A DNA stretch of 64,000 nt from Diphasiastrum complanatum (taxonomy: Eukaryota > Streptophyta > Lycopodiopsida > Lycopodiales > Lycopodiaceae). A program made the position numbers and the translations under genes. Location of the stretch: contig CM055111.1 in assembly GCA_029204225.1 (NCBI GenBank), positions 29,470,340 through 29,534,339 on the forward strand. Direction: 5' to 3'. Of this stretch, positions 9,931-21,839 are shown in pieces. Each line of letters starts with the position of its first letter. The stretch's first letter is position 1. Below the pieces are notes generated by a model. The model made no database searches. It was not told the origin of the DNA and worked only from the letters and a program-made list of their open reading frames with translations.

Positions 9931-12214
9931 CCTAAATTTGATATATTTCTATATTCCAGCAAGGAATAAATTGCGTAGAGTGTGATTATCTAGTTATTTT
10001 ACATTTTGAAATGAAAAACCTTGATAAAGGTGGTCCAAAATTTCAAGTTTGTTACCTACAGCATTATAAGGTATAATAATTGCCTCCTATTGCACCCAAT
10101 AGTGCAAGAGGACCAGCCATTATATCCTTATCATGATCATGAGTCGACAAAGACCAGTTATCATGTCAATGATTCCATCCATGAGGGCTAAGTATTTTCA
10201 AGATTAGAACTGTGAGACCTATGTACTTTCAATATTCCATCCATGAGGTTTAAGTACTTTCAATATTCCATTCATGGGAACTTTCTATTTTGAGGGATCA
10301 AAATCACACCCACTCAAATTTGTAGAGAAGAAAAAGGTCCTATTAATATGCTCTAGGTGATAGTGATCTCCAAACACAATCTCAACTCTTGATTTATCTA
10401 AGATTTAAGGATACACACATTATGGATATAATACTAGAAAATTTTTGTGGGGACCAAATTTCTTTGGATTCTAGTTTGTAAGTGATAGCATTTGACATTG
10501 GATTTGTCCTTCTTGCTTTTGATACATGATGATTGATTATCATTTTCATCCTCGAGCAGCTGGGCTTTCTTCTCGAATGGTCTTTTGGCTTTGCCTTTGC
10601 CCTGTCCATGTCTAAGAAGAGAGAGTTTTTCTTAAAAGTATTTGTTTACATGACTTCTCGTGTGGAACAAGATGTCTTAGATTCTGAAAACAGCCACTTC
10701 CATTGGGAGTCAACAAATTCCATTCAAATCTTTCTTAAATATGCTTCGAGGTTCTCAAACACTGAACCACATTGACAGCATATCATTCAGCAGAAATGAA
10801 ATTGAAGTCACAGTGAGTGCAGTCTGATTCGTATAAATGCCATGTATGAACAGAGATAAGGCTTACTGAGGCAGATTGTTTGAGTTGTTGCAGAAAGAAT
10901 ATTCCCACCCATACACAAATGCAAAAAAATTGGTTTTTTAGTCAATGGGTTCAAACCATTTATCCTTCCTGCATCCGATGAGTCATTGTGGATCGATTCG
11001 AGCTTCTACTAAAAGCCAAGGTTCACCGCAAGGTGAGTTGCAGGCAAATCGTATGGGATTTACACGGTGATTTGTTCATCTATCGTTGTTTGACGATTCG
11101 GCAGTTTGGCTGCGGAGCATGCAACGTCAGGTCGGAAATTGCAGAATCATTTGGATATCTGATACTTTCTGCGTGCTATTCTGATCTACAGATGACTCAG
11201 AGTAGTACAGGCTGAATACATATCGATCTTGTAGCTAACATGAAACATAGATGTTGAAGATAATAAACAAAGGAGGTCTGCACCGGTTTTGCGTGCACCC
11301 GTCCTATACTAGATTGCATTTCAAATAAACGTCAATAAGTTCAATTTACATATTAAATCAGAAAAGCTCATTATCAGTCCCACGTTTTGAGTTTTATTTG
11401 ATATTCTCATTTCGATAGAAAAATTCATTGCAGTACTCTCTTTATCCGTACCTTTTTTGTTCACGACCAACATGACTTCTCCGCAACATCCATCTTCAGG
11501 GTTATTCAGTAAAAACCCTCCCAACTTCCAAGTTCACCTGTTGATCGCCAAAAAGGAACCAAATTCTTAGCGTACTTAGTCATCTATATAAGAATCCTAC
11601 TTCCAGAGTAACTGTAGGATCAGTGATGAGTAAATACTATTCAGTATTCAAGGGAATAAAGAACAGATTGAAATTTTAAAGTCTAATATATTCCTACAAG
11701 AAAGTGTGCTGTGCTAGGACTCAAGTCTGAAAACTCAAAACACTCCCCCCCCCCAAACATGCAAACTGAGAGAAACATACAGCTCTTTGACAAACCCACA
11801 AATTATAATCTATCTGCATGGCACATAAACTGCTGAGTCCTCTGGCATGCTGCTTATGCAAATATATCAACTACTTTGCTTTACTGTACCTGCAACATAA
11901 GTGTCAATCCAGGAATTTTTTTTCATGCATTGATTGACTTGCGCAATCTTTTGAGGTTCTGATTCTCATGTGTCTTGGGTGCAAATACTTGAGAAGCTTC
12001 GATCTGTATTCTAGGTTGCAAGTTGGATTAGTCCATCTTAAGCGTATTCAAAAATGAGACCGTCAAAGTAAATTCTATAGGCTCACAACATCTTCAACTT
12101 TATATAAGAGAGAACATAGCACATGTAATCAGTGTACATTAATGATTATCGTTGAGTCTGTAACAAAAAACTATTTGTATGCTCGTATCTCACAGTCTTC
12201 AACCACACTGATCG
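9928..12214. other. Low-copy-looking intergenic DNA, no gene recognised
   Basis: Short open frames at 10533-10775 and 10988-11215 do not resemble known families and lack supporting context. Short direct repeats of CTTTCAATATTCCAT occur near 10228-10270. No LTRs, terminal inverted repeats or RNA genes were seen. Confidence 0.45.
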
Positions 12215-12376
12215 CAACAGCAAATTTATTATCAGTATGTTAAAATGCATGAGAAAGTCAGGCACATGACCCTGACATAGGTCCTAACAAGCCTTCAACA
12301 GCAAATTTATTATCAGTATGTTAAAATGCATGAGAAGGTCAGGCACATGACCCTGACATAGGTCCTAACAAGCCTT
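12215..12376. repeat. 81-bp tandem duplication
   Basis: Two adjacent 81-bp units (12215-12295 and 12296-12376) differ at one visible base (GAGAAAGTC versus GAGAAGGTC). Each unit contains a small inverted repeat, GTCAGG-N7-CCTGAC. The high identity indicates a recent local duplication. Confidence 0.93.
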
Positions 12377-13405
12377 CAAACTTTAAGCAAACAGTCTTTG
12401 GAGATGTATACCTGAAACTGCTGACGGCAAGAGGGTAAGCACACATAGCTTCGTGCACCAGCTTCGTTATCAGTACAAGGCTACATGTGCTCACTCTCTT
12501 CTGTCAGCAGCTCTATTCTACACCTATAAAAAACTCATTCCTCGTAAGCTCCCAAGTCTCAGCGCCACTCAACACCAACATCAACCTCACACCGGATGAA
12601 TTGAACACACAGATTGAAACAAAGGGATTCACAATCACATCAGTTAAGCTTTACTTGAAGCTGGAAGACCCTGACCATTCGGTCAGCTGCAGCATGCTTT
12701 TAGATCAAACCGGCCATATATTCAAACTTCAACTGTTACTGATTTGATTAAAAGAGTTAATGAAGATGGCGAGGCAAGAATCTGCAGTCCCGACCCCCCC
12801 CCCTCTCTCTCTCTCGCTGTCTCTCTCTCTCGCTCGCTCGCTCGCTCGCTCAAGATGGAGTGTCCTGCGAGACCCAGCAACCCCTTCTTTAACTCTCAAC
12901 AATCTTCTTTTCAAACTAAGGTGCCGCCAAGCCACGAGTCCAGTTCTTTTAACACACACAAGATTTACAAACGCCTCCACTTAGATATTTCAGATTTTCC
13001 TATCCCTTAGAGTTGGATTTTCATTACCTAAAGGGATAAGCTTTCATGTTGATTTGCTAAAAGGTGAGGTGTGTCTCCCCATATCTTATTAGCCCTACCC
13101 CATTTGACCTAGGCAAATCCCAAGTTGCCATGTGGCATGACCATGTTGTTTTCACTTGAGAGGAGAGCTTGGGTGTTTATATATCTCATAAGCAAAGAAC
13201 TCTTTTTTCATCTACATAATATATATTTGAGATGCATAACAAGTTGTGTGTGTGCATGAGTGTCACTTGGACCCCAAGATCGCCTGCTCAGGCCCTTGTC
13301 ACCCCCCTTGGCCGTCTACTCGGGGGCCTTGCCCTGCCTCAACCTCCTTGCCCATATGCACATGCCTTGTTCAAACTTGAACCATTGGTGCTCGACATGT
13401 GGCTG
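12377..13405. other. Intergenic DNA with a CT/CTCG simple repeat
   Basis: Holds a pyrimidine simple repeat at about 12797-12852 (C run, then CT and CTCG units). Open frames across it are low-complexity Ser/Leu/Arg or Arg/Glu translations of the repeat and are not called as genes. The 12487-12747 frame is uninterrupted but unrecognised. Confidence 0.5.
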
Positions 13406-13422
13406 CCCCCCCCCCCCCCCCC
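13406..13422. repeat. C17 homopolymer run
   Basis: Seventeen consecutive C residues next to repeat copy R2, the counterpart of the G29 run beside the inverted copy R1. Confidence 0.95.
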
Positions 13423-13423
13423 A

Positions 13424-15556
13424 TTGCCCATTCCAAATGGCCGGGGCAATGCCAATAAGCATCGTGGGGTATCCAAAATGAGTTGGGAGCACAAAACAAG
13501 TTTTTTACTTATTTGCTTAGACGTGATACCGATAAGATATTTGTGAGAACTTGCTAAAAGATGAGGTGTCACTCCTAGGATATGGCTTGGGCAGTTCTTA
13601 AGCATCATGGGGTGTCTCTCCTGAATGAGTTGGGAGCATAAAATGAGTGTTTTATTTAATATTTGCTTAATTGTGATAGCGATAAGATATTGTGAGCATT
13701 TGCTAAGATGAGGTGCCACTCCTAGCTGAGTTTGAACATTAAAATGAACTCTTATTATTATTACTCTTAATTCTTCTCAAATACAACGTTGGATTTCACA
13801 CATCTCTTTAGCTTTGCCGCAATTGTGGTAAACTATTGTGACAATTTGCTAAAAGCTGAGTTGTCACACTTAGGTGAATTTGAAAAATAAGATGAGTCTT
13901 TAATTTATTTTTTTATTCCAATCATTGTTATTCTTTCATCTTTCAGCTATTTGAATGTACATTGAGCTCAAACAAGGCATTATAGCTTATTGTGATATTT
14001 CCTATCACCTTGTTTTAATTGTAATGTTTGTTTCATAACTTGTTTTTACATGTTTTTAAATGTGCTATTTGGTCTAGATGTTTTGAGACTATTGATATAT
14101 AAATCACCTTGCTTTAGATAAATATGTGCGCAGTGTTCACACTAAAAGATACTAGATGGATTTGTACAAATATACACTTTACATTAAGTGGCAAAAGCCT
14201 TGATGGGCTTCAATTTCGTCCTTTTTGATACTCGGATTTCCACATCTAAGATAAAAAATTTTGAGAGGCCATACACGCCCTTCTCATTCATGCATGAATC
14301 AACTCTCACACAAGAGAGACATGAACATGAATATAGAGTTAAACTTGTTAGACTTGACCTTTACTTTCATGCAGAAATTTAGAGTCACACACGCATTATA
14401 GAGAAGACCTTCATTTTCATGAAATAGTGAAAGTTATATTTGAAAATATCATGAGAAATCAATGGCACAAGTCTCCAAATAAACATTTAGGCATTTTCTT
14501 TAACATTCACTTTTGCGCAAATTTTTGTGGAAACTTACCACAGTTGTTTAATACAATTAGATGAGTACATGTCGAAAGTGTACTAGGAGCATTGTGCTTT
14601 GGTGAAGGAAAAAGCCACACCATCATGAAATGGACATTAACAAATATCATGGGCCTTCTCAAAGCTAGTGCTAGAGCTTTGGCTAGATCTTTTTTAGAAT
14701 GTGAAAAGAATTAGAACTCCAATGGACAAGGGGACCATGAAATCCAACTATAAAATGTGGAAACATTACAATCCACAAGAACTTGTTGCCAATATTGTAT
14801 GCCTGACTTTTACAAACTCCATCACTAAGAAAAAAACAAGTCTTACTTTTCACAACTATGCAAAACACACTAGGCATAATTGAGTACAAGTTCAAAACAA
14901 TGGAAATGAGATTGGCTAGAGGGCTAGATGAAAACAACAAAGGATCAAAAGGAGATTGTTATTTTCATATATAGACAATAGTAGGGCCTAGTTCTGAAAT
15001 AATAGCTCAAACTAAAGCAACAACTCATAGGATCAAGAAGGTATTTTACATGGAAATTAAAGTTCTTAATAGACTACATGCAACAATATTTTTCATGTCG
15101 AGTGAACAAGCCACATGTTGGTATTATGTGTGGGATGCATAGCACTTTCATGGTATAAATATTTTGAAAGACTATAGTTCTCTCTACGCTTTCAATATTG
15201 TAGAATCTGGATAAATGTTCAATTTTATCTTTGATATTATTTTTCTTTTATATTCTTGAATGTGCCCCAAGGAGAGGTTTGGAAAGCAAGTGCTTACAAA
15301 AAATCACTTATAAGAGAACATATTTTCTTCCTTTTTATGTGAAATATTAGGCAAATGCCAATTTAGGCCAATATCATATTGTCAAAGATTTGCAATTGGC
15401 AACTCAGGCCAACATTGTAAATGTTAAATGCTTCTTGGTTTCCAAGGGGAGGCTCGAACCTAAGACCAAAGAAACTTTGGATGTCAAGCAAATGTTAAAT
15501 GAGGTAATGTTCACATTATGGGAGTTTGTGCACATGGTATTGTAAAATGTCAAATT
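13424..15556 (+). repeat. Uncharacterised repeat family, copy R2
   Basis: The first part (to 14199) is the inverse of 183-835. The parts at 13680-14199 and 14690-15556 recur in direct orientation at 15945-16475 and 17030-17880. Its left end contains diverged tandem subunits of about 150 bp (13440-13590 and 13590-13735) sharing GATAAGATATTGTGAG, then TGCTAAAAGATGAGGTG. Short open frames in the 14700 area are conserved in the 17050 copy but are interrupted and unrecognised. No termini or enzyme domains identify the class. Confidence 0.75.
15419..15501. repeat. 71-bp insertion with 12-bp direct flanks and a B-box-like motif
   Basis: Relative to copy R3 (about 17810-17822), copy R2 carries 71 extra bases bounded by the direct repeat AAATGTTAAATG (15419-15430 and 15490-15501). 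On the minus strand the insert holds GGTTCGAGCC, which resembles the tRNA T-arm/B-box promoter. This suggests a tiny tRNA-derived insertion with a target duplication. A slippage duplication does not explain the unrelated middle sequence. Confidence 0.5.
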
Positions 15557-15944
15557 AGGCCGCTTGAATAGAACCTTAACCATTCTATTTGACTTTTGGT
15601 CAAGTTGTGTTAAATCTACTCAAGTTTATTTAAGATGTCTCATTTCAGTGTTATGCTAAGAAGTTCTTCAAATTATTTCATTTGGAGGAAACATTTGGAG
15701 TCTCTTCTTATTCAACATACTATGATGAATATTGTGTTTGAGATTCAGTCAAAACCTCATCAAATGCAAGACTTGGCAATATTTGAGAGCTAGAAAAGCT
15801 CTAGCGTACATAAGAATGAATCTTTTGAATGACTACTAGGAATTGAGGTGGTCAAAAAAAAGATGATGGTCAATTCCTCATTGCATGTACTATGCCTATC
15901 GATTCAAATCAGAATGTTGAGTTTGAAGACTTGGCTGATTTGAC

Positions 15945-17880
15945 TTAGTTGTGAAAGCGATAAGATATTGTGAGGATTTGCTAAAAGATGAGGTGCCACT
16001 CCTAGCTGAGTTTGAACATTAAAATGAACTGTTATCATTATTACTCTTAATTCTTCTCAAATACAACGTTGGTTTTCACATCTGTTTAGCTTTACCACCA
16101 TTGTAGTAAGCGATTGTGATGATTTGCTAAAAGTTGAGTTGTCACTCTTAGATGACTTTGATAATTGAAATGAGTTTTCAATTTATTTTTTATTCCAATT
16201 ATTGTTATCTTTCATCATTCAGCTATTTGCATGTACATTGAGCTCAAACAAGGTTATTGTGATATTTCCTATCACCTTGTTTTGATTGTAATATTTGTTT
16301 CATAACTTGTTTTTACATGTTTTATAAATGTCCTATTTGGTTTATATTTTTTAACAATGTTTTGAGGCTATTGATATATAAATCACCTTGCTTTAGAAAA
16401 ATATGTGCACACTGCTCACACTAAAAGATACTAGATGGGTTTGTACAAATATACACTTTACATTAAGTGGCAAAGCCTAAACATGAAGCACAATGCTTCT
16501 AGTACACTTTAAGCATGTACTAATTTAGCCATATTAAACAACTCTATGTAACGACTATGTGGTAAGTTTCCACAAAAATTTGCACAAAAGTGAATGTTAA
16601 AGAAATTGCCTAAATGTTTATTTGGAGACCTGTGCCATTGATTTTCATAATATTTTCAAATATGAATCTCACTATTTCATGAAAATGAAGGTCTTCTCTA
16701 TTATGTGTGTGTGACTCTAAATTTCTGCATGGAAGTAAAGGTCAAGTCCAACAAGTTTAACTCTACATTCATGTTCATGTCTTGTGTGAGAGTTAACTCA
16801 TGTATGACCATTCAAAAAATTTAATCTTAGATGTGGAAATCCGAGTATCACAAAAGATGAAATTGAAGCTCATTCATGTGAAGGAAAAAGCCACACCATC
16901 ATGAAATGGACATTAACAAATATCAATTCAATGTATGAAGATACTTATTCTAGGCTTGTAACCAAGTCACAAGCTTGAAGTTAATGTTTAAATATGTTGT
17001 GAGATGTGTTGTAGAACAAGAATGCATGGGCCTTCTCAAAGCTAGTGCTAGAGCTTTGGCTAGATCTTTTTGAGAATGTGAAAAGAATTAGAACTCCAAT
17101 GGACATGGGCACCATGAAATCCAATTGTAAAATGTGGAAACATTACAATCCACAAGAACTTGTTGCCAATATTGTATGCCTGACTTTTACAAACTCCATC
17201 ACTAAGAACAAAACAAGGTTTAAACTTCACAACTATGGAGTACAAGTTCAAAACAATGGAAATGAGATTGGTTGGAGGGCTAGATGAAAACAACCGAGGA
17301 TCAAAAGGAGATTGTTATTTTCATATAAAGACAATAGTAGGGCCTAGTTTTGATATATTAGCTCAAAGTAAAGCAACAACTCATAGGGTCAAGAAGGTAT
17401 TTTATATGGAAATTAAATTTCTTGATAGACTACATGCAACAATATTTTCCATGTCGACTGAACAAGCCACATGTTGTTATTACGTGTGGAATAGTAAGTG
17501 CATAGCCACTTTCATGGTATAAATATTTTGAAACACTACAATTCTCTCTACGCTTCCAATATTGTAGAATCTGGATAAATGTTTAATTTTATCTTTAATA
17601 ATATTTTTCTTTTATATTCTTGAATGTGCAAGGAATTAGATTTACACTTCTAACCCCAAGGAGAGGTTTGGAAAGCAAGTGCTTACAAAAAAACACTTTT
17701 TGGAGAACGAACTTTCTTCCTTTTTATGTGAAAGATTATGCAAATGCCAACTTAGGCTAATATCATATTGTCAAAGATTTGCAATTGGCAACTCAGGCCA
17801 ACATTGCAAATGTTAAATGTGGTAATGTTCACATTATGGGAGTTTGTGCACATGGTATTGTAAAATGTCAAATTAGGCCA
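15945..17880 (+). repeat. Uncharacterised repeat family, copy R3
   Basis: Direct copy of R2, sharing its flanks and most of its body. The middle block (about 16485-16875) is inverted relative to R2 (about 14205-14600), while the sequence on both sides stays collinear (GTGGCAAAGCC on the left, AAAAAGCCACACC on the right). R3 also contains extra bases at about 16925-17030 not present in R2. Confidence 0.75.
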
Positions 17881-18227
17881 ATATGTGAGGCCAACTTAGG
17901 AAGATAACATTGTGCAAAATTTAGTCTCAAATTACCACTTTGGAGTGCTACACAAGCTATTACATTATATTGGCTATATTTTCCAATGTCTCATCTTGAC
18001 CATTGGTGAAAATGTAAGGCTAGGATTAAAAATGTAACTTGCAGATTAGAACAAGATTTGGAGAGGAATCTTACCCTCCATATTTCATGTTAATAGGGAT
18101 TAGCCCTTTCAGTTTCATTATTGGAATAGATAGAGTATTCCTTTCATTGCTCTTTTCATCTGTTGTATTGGGAGGGAAAGTAGGAGAGGAGAAGGCTCTA
18201 TTGCTTCATGAGCTAGTATTGTCATTA
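17881..18227. other. Intergenic DNA, no gene recognised
   Basis: About 350 bp between repeat R3 and the fold-back element. Nothing recognisable on either strand. Confidence 0.5.
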
Positions 18228-19259
18228 GGGCCCTTTTTGGACTCAAACAGGGCCTCTTCACTAATTATAATTAGTGTTAATGATGACATGTGTACCAATA
18301 AGAGAGTGACAAGTGAGATGGAATGGTCCATATGACATGGCACAACCAATGGTGTAAAATAGATCTCCAAATTCTAACCCTCCTAGTAACCCCCCTCTAA
18401 CTCTACTTGCTCAACCCATAGTAATGATGATTTGACAAGGCTCAAATTTAAATTTTAAATACCAATATAACCGTTTTTCAAGGCCTTCAAAATTTATCTT
18501 TTTAAGCTTAGAATGAGTGAATAGGGGGCCCAATATTTCCTTGGGCCCCCATTCTGAAAAAAAAAATTGGAAAAAAAGGGGGAGGGGGATGGGAGTACAA
18601 TCCCCACCCCCCACCCCCCCACCCCCACCCCCCAATTGTATGCTTGTACCCCCTGTGCTCTCTCTCTCTCTCCCTCGAGGCCAGCTGCTCTGCCCACTTG
18701 GAGCCGTTGAGCTGGGTGGGAGCGCGATGAGCGCGCTCTCCCAGGTCTCCCCCCTCCCTCTTTGACAGGACAGCGAGGGAGGGGGGGTGCTAAGTGTGGC
18801 CCTCCGGGCCACGCGATTCAACGAGGGCCAGCGGCCCGGAGGGGTGGGTGGGGTGCGACGGGCCAGCTGGCCCCGAGGGAGAGAGAGAGAGAGCGAGGGG
18901 CCCGGGGGGGGGGTGATGTACTCCCATCCCCCTCCCCCTTTTTTTTTTAAAAAAAATTTCAAAATGGGGGCCCAAGGAAATATCGGGCCCCCTTTTCACT
19001 CATTCTAAGCTTAAAAAGATGAATTTTTAAGGCCTAAAAAAAATAGATATTATATTGGATTTAAAATTTTTTGGCTACATTAAAAATTAGGTGTCCTTGC
19101 TATATTATGTTAGGCCTAAGTGAAGCCTACTAAAATAGAAGTTAACCCATGATAAACCCAGGGTGAACTGCCACATAGGATGATTAATGAGTTAATTAAT
19201 CCTAATTAGTAAACATGTTTAGGCAAGGAAGAGGCCCTTTTTGAGTTCAAAAAGGGCCC
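18228..19259. mobile_element. Fold-back/MITE-like element, about 1.03 kb near-palindrome
   Basis: The left end reads GGGCCCTTTTTGGACTC and the right end is its imperfect reverse complement, with TA immediately outside each end (18226-18227 and 19260-19261), compatible with a TA target duplication. The inverted similarity continues inward: AAGCTTAGAATGAGTGAA with GGGGGCCC (about 18506-18550) pairs with about 18965-19012. Further in, GGGGGAGGGGGATGGGAG pairs with its C-rich complement near 18923-18940. The CT run plus CGAGGCCAGCTG near 18660 pairs with CAGCTGGCC plus the GA run near 18860-18895. No transposase is present. The GC-rich core is in strong contrast to the AT-rich surroundings. Open frames across it are low-complexity artefacts. 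Confidence 0.8.
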
Positions 19260-19819
19260 TAATGGATCTTTCTTATGCAATGTGTATGGACACATGAATA
19301 AAGGTTATTGGAATCTTGTTGATTATATGTAGAGCTCTTGTGAAATGCCTGAATAGAACGGGTAATACATAAAGTTCATCATTTCCATCATATTGTAGTT
19401 GTTGATCTGCAACATCATCATCTTTTGATTCACTGTTGATTTGTTGTTCGTCAAAAGTAGAAGAGCTTGGACCTTCAATAGGAATAGTTGACTAGGGAAC
19501 TGGAAAGTTCAAAGCATCAGGAAAATCTGATAAATTGGCTACATAAAGTTTAAAATATGTGGCATGTTTGAAATAAAGGTAGGGCCAAAAAATTTATTAT
19601 TATTATTATTATAAATCTTAAAAAAGGAAGAGTAATACACAAGCAACTTAGAAAGATTATTATAGCCTCAAAATATTTACTATAGGGTCAAAAATTTTAC
19701 TATAAATAGAAAGGGTTTTAAGAAATTTCATGTTGGAGAAGTGATCAAACTAGATTCTTGTGTTATTGCTAAACAAGTTGGATGTGTTGCAAGAGAGCAA
19801 ACACCTATTCAAGAGGTTT
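19260..19819. other. Intergenic DNA, no gene recognised
   Basis: AT-rich, with an ATT trinucleotide repeat near 19594-19612. The boundary with the LTR fragment to the right is approximate because similarity fades gradually. Confidence 0.45.
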
Positions 19820-20519
19820 GGCATAAAATTCTAAGAAGTGAGCTAGAATGCTCAGGAGTGTTCAAGCTCGCAGGCTTGAGAGGAAAAGCTAACTATTCAA
19901 AAGCTTGCTGATAAGTTCTGATTTGATAATCTGATAATAAAACTGTATGAATATGAATAGCTATTTATACTAAGAAATTAGGTCGTCAATTACGATCACC
20001 AGTTGACTAGTGATCCTCTGGCATCCATCTGATCCTGGTCATTGATTGCTGATGAGCGATGAAATTGGTTGTAAACGTTCTGTCTGCATAAATGAACCAA
20101 AACTGTAGCTCTGCAGAAATGAGCTAGAACAGGCACAGGCGACACTGTCGGGTTTTTTTGCGAAAAAGCAAAAAAGGTGAAGGTGCCCTTAAATCTCATT
20201 TAAGGTTGTCCCACACTTTGCCAGAGTCATTTCCTTAACATTTGAGGCTCGTTGGAAAAAGCAAAAAATGCGACACTGTGATTTTACATGAGAATTCTGT
20301 CAGGTGAAAATTGTGAAAAAAAGTGACACTGCATTTTTCAATGGGATTCCTGACAGACAAAAAAGACGACACTTGTCAACTTTGTGTATTTTTGCAAACT
20401 GTGTAAAAACACTTGTAAATCTATAGATTGTGTAAAAACATGGGAAAATCCGCAGATTTGGATAGGTAGTGGATGAAGATTACAAATAGATGATTGGTAA
20501 GAAGGAGAATAATCCAACA
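19820..20519 (-). repeat. Copia LTR fragment on the minus strand
   Basis: Read on the minus strand this begins TGTTGGATTATTCTCCTTCT at 20519, the same start as the plus-strand LTR at 49748. It follows that LTR through shared blocks (tandem AAAAAATGTGACACTG-type units, CAAAACAGCCACATG-like region, TTCATTTCTGCAGA, GAGCATTCTAGCTCA). The far end cannot be placed precisely. No adjacent coding region was found, so it is a solo or truncated LTR. Confidence 0.7.
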
Positions 20520-21834
20520 GAGAGAATCAGCCAAGGGCACAAATTCATGTTGTTTCCGAGGCCCCACGTGGTGGGTGGGGCAGACTGTATCCACACCCTT
20601 GGATTTTGCGTTGCATGCGGCGAGTCTTTGGACTCCACCTTTCTTCTCGGATCATTTATGTTTGTCTGTTGCCATTCTTACCATCCATTATGTTTTCCTG
20701 TGACCATAAGCACCAAAGACTTTTGTGTGAAACCAGGGTGAAAACCAAGGTGCAGTGAGAAGATCCCCGAGGAGGCCAGGGCTTGGGCTCACATGGGGCT
20801 TGGAAAGAGTAAGTTTCTTTTGGTGTTGATTGCTTTGGTACTCTTGTAGTATCCCAACAACGGTATTTGTTACTTTGGAGAACCCTAGATTTATACTTAT
20901 AATACGTTTTTGAGTCTTTTCATATTTTAGAATACCAGTTTTGGTTCTCTGTTCTTCAATTTTGGTATAATAGACAGTATTTAGTTTTAAACTGATTGGC
21001 CCTACTTTAGCAATAATTGGTTTTAAAAGTCTTAACCAATCAGTAGAAACTATTGATCTTAATTTACACATTGATCATGTGAGTTCTTGGGTACTATGGC
21101 AGAACATATTGATAATGAGATTTTTGTTCTTCCCTTATTTTGAGAGCTCAAATCTGTCATATTTGAAACCATTTTGCTTCGAATTTGGTAGTATTGTATG
21201 TGTGCATAAATCCCATTTTGATACTTTTGGCACTGTTTTTTTCAACACTATTGAGTTGAACATGTGTGTTTATTAGAACAATTTGTGTGTCTTTTACTCC
21301 CTCTCATGTTTGAGATATACAGAAATTCAATGTAAACTATTAATTCAGCAATGTTAATTTGTGTGCAAGTTGTTTGAGAAAGGAAAAGAGAGAGAGTTTT
21401 TGGTGGAGTTAAAGATAGTCAAGATTCCGAATCCTAGGAACGGGTGTAGCCCTTTTTTTTCTCCTTTTGAAGGCATGGTATCATAAATGGTTCTCTGTTG
21501 AACTTGAAACATCCACAAGGAAGGCCATGCTGATGGGAGGGAGCATTGTGGTGACATTTTGGAATAGGATACAACCATTTGGTTCGGGAATTTTGACTAA
21601 CAATCTTCATGCTTTCTTCCTCTCTCTTTCATTCTTTGGTACTTTTGGTTCTCCTGGAGTGCCAAAGTTTTGTGGGTTGTTCGTGCTTTTTTGTTCATGG
21701 TACTCCAGGTTTTTTTTGTTCTTGGTTCTAGAACTTTTGTGTTTGAGGTACTTATTTGTTCAACTGAAGTACCAGAATTGGTAGTATTGGTTGTTGTCTT
21801 AGTCTAAATCTCGATAAAGAAGACTTACCAAAAT
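20520..21834. other. Intergenic DNA, no gene recognised
   Basis: Contains a CACGTGGTGGG stretch near 20566 (G-box core CACGTG) but no convincing gene on either strand. The 21467-21784 frame is a short hydrophobic translation without family resemblance. It is continuous with 26447 onward if the intervening LTR element is removed. Confidence 0.4.
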
Positions 21835-21839
21835 TAAGC

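Noticed and set aside
12729-13010. Several open frames with Ser/Leu/Arg or Glu/Arg runs
   Set aside because: They are produced by the CT/CTCG simple repeat in three frames and on both strands; no sign of a gene.
18411-18962. 183-codon minus-strand open frame and overlapping plus-strand frames
   Set aside because: They are translations of G/C-rich simple sequence and of the fold-back arms; composition is almost only Gly, Pro, Ser and Arg and no domain is visible.
20560-20590. G-box-like CACGTGG near 20566 as a promoter
   Set aside because: A single hexamer without a downstream gene does not support a promoter call.
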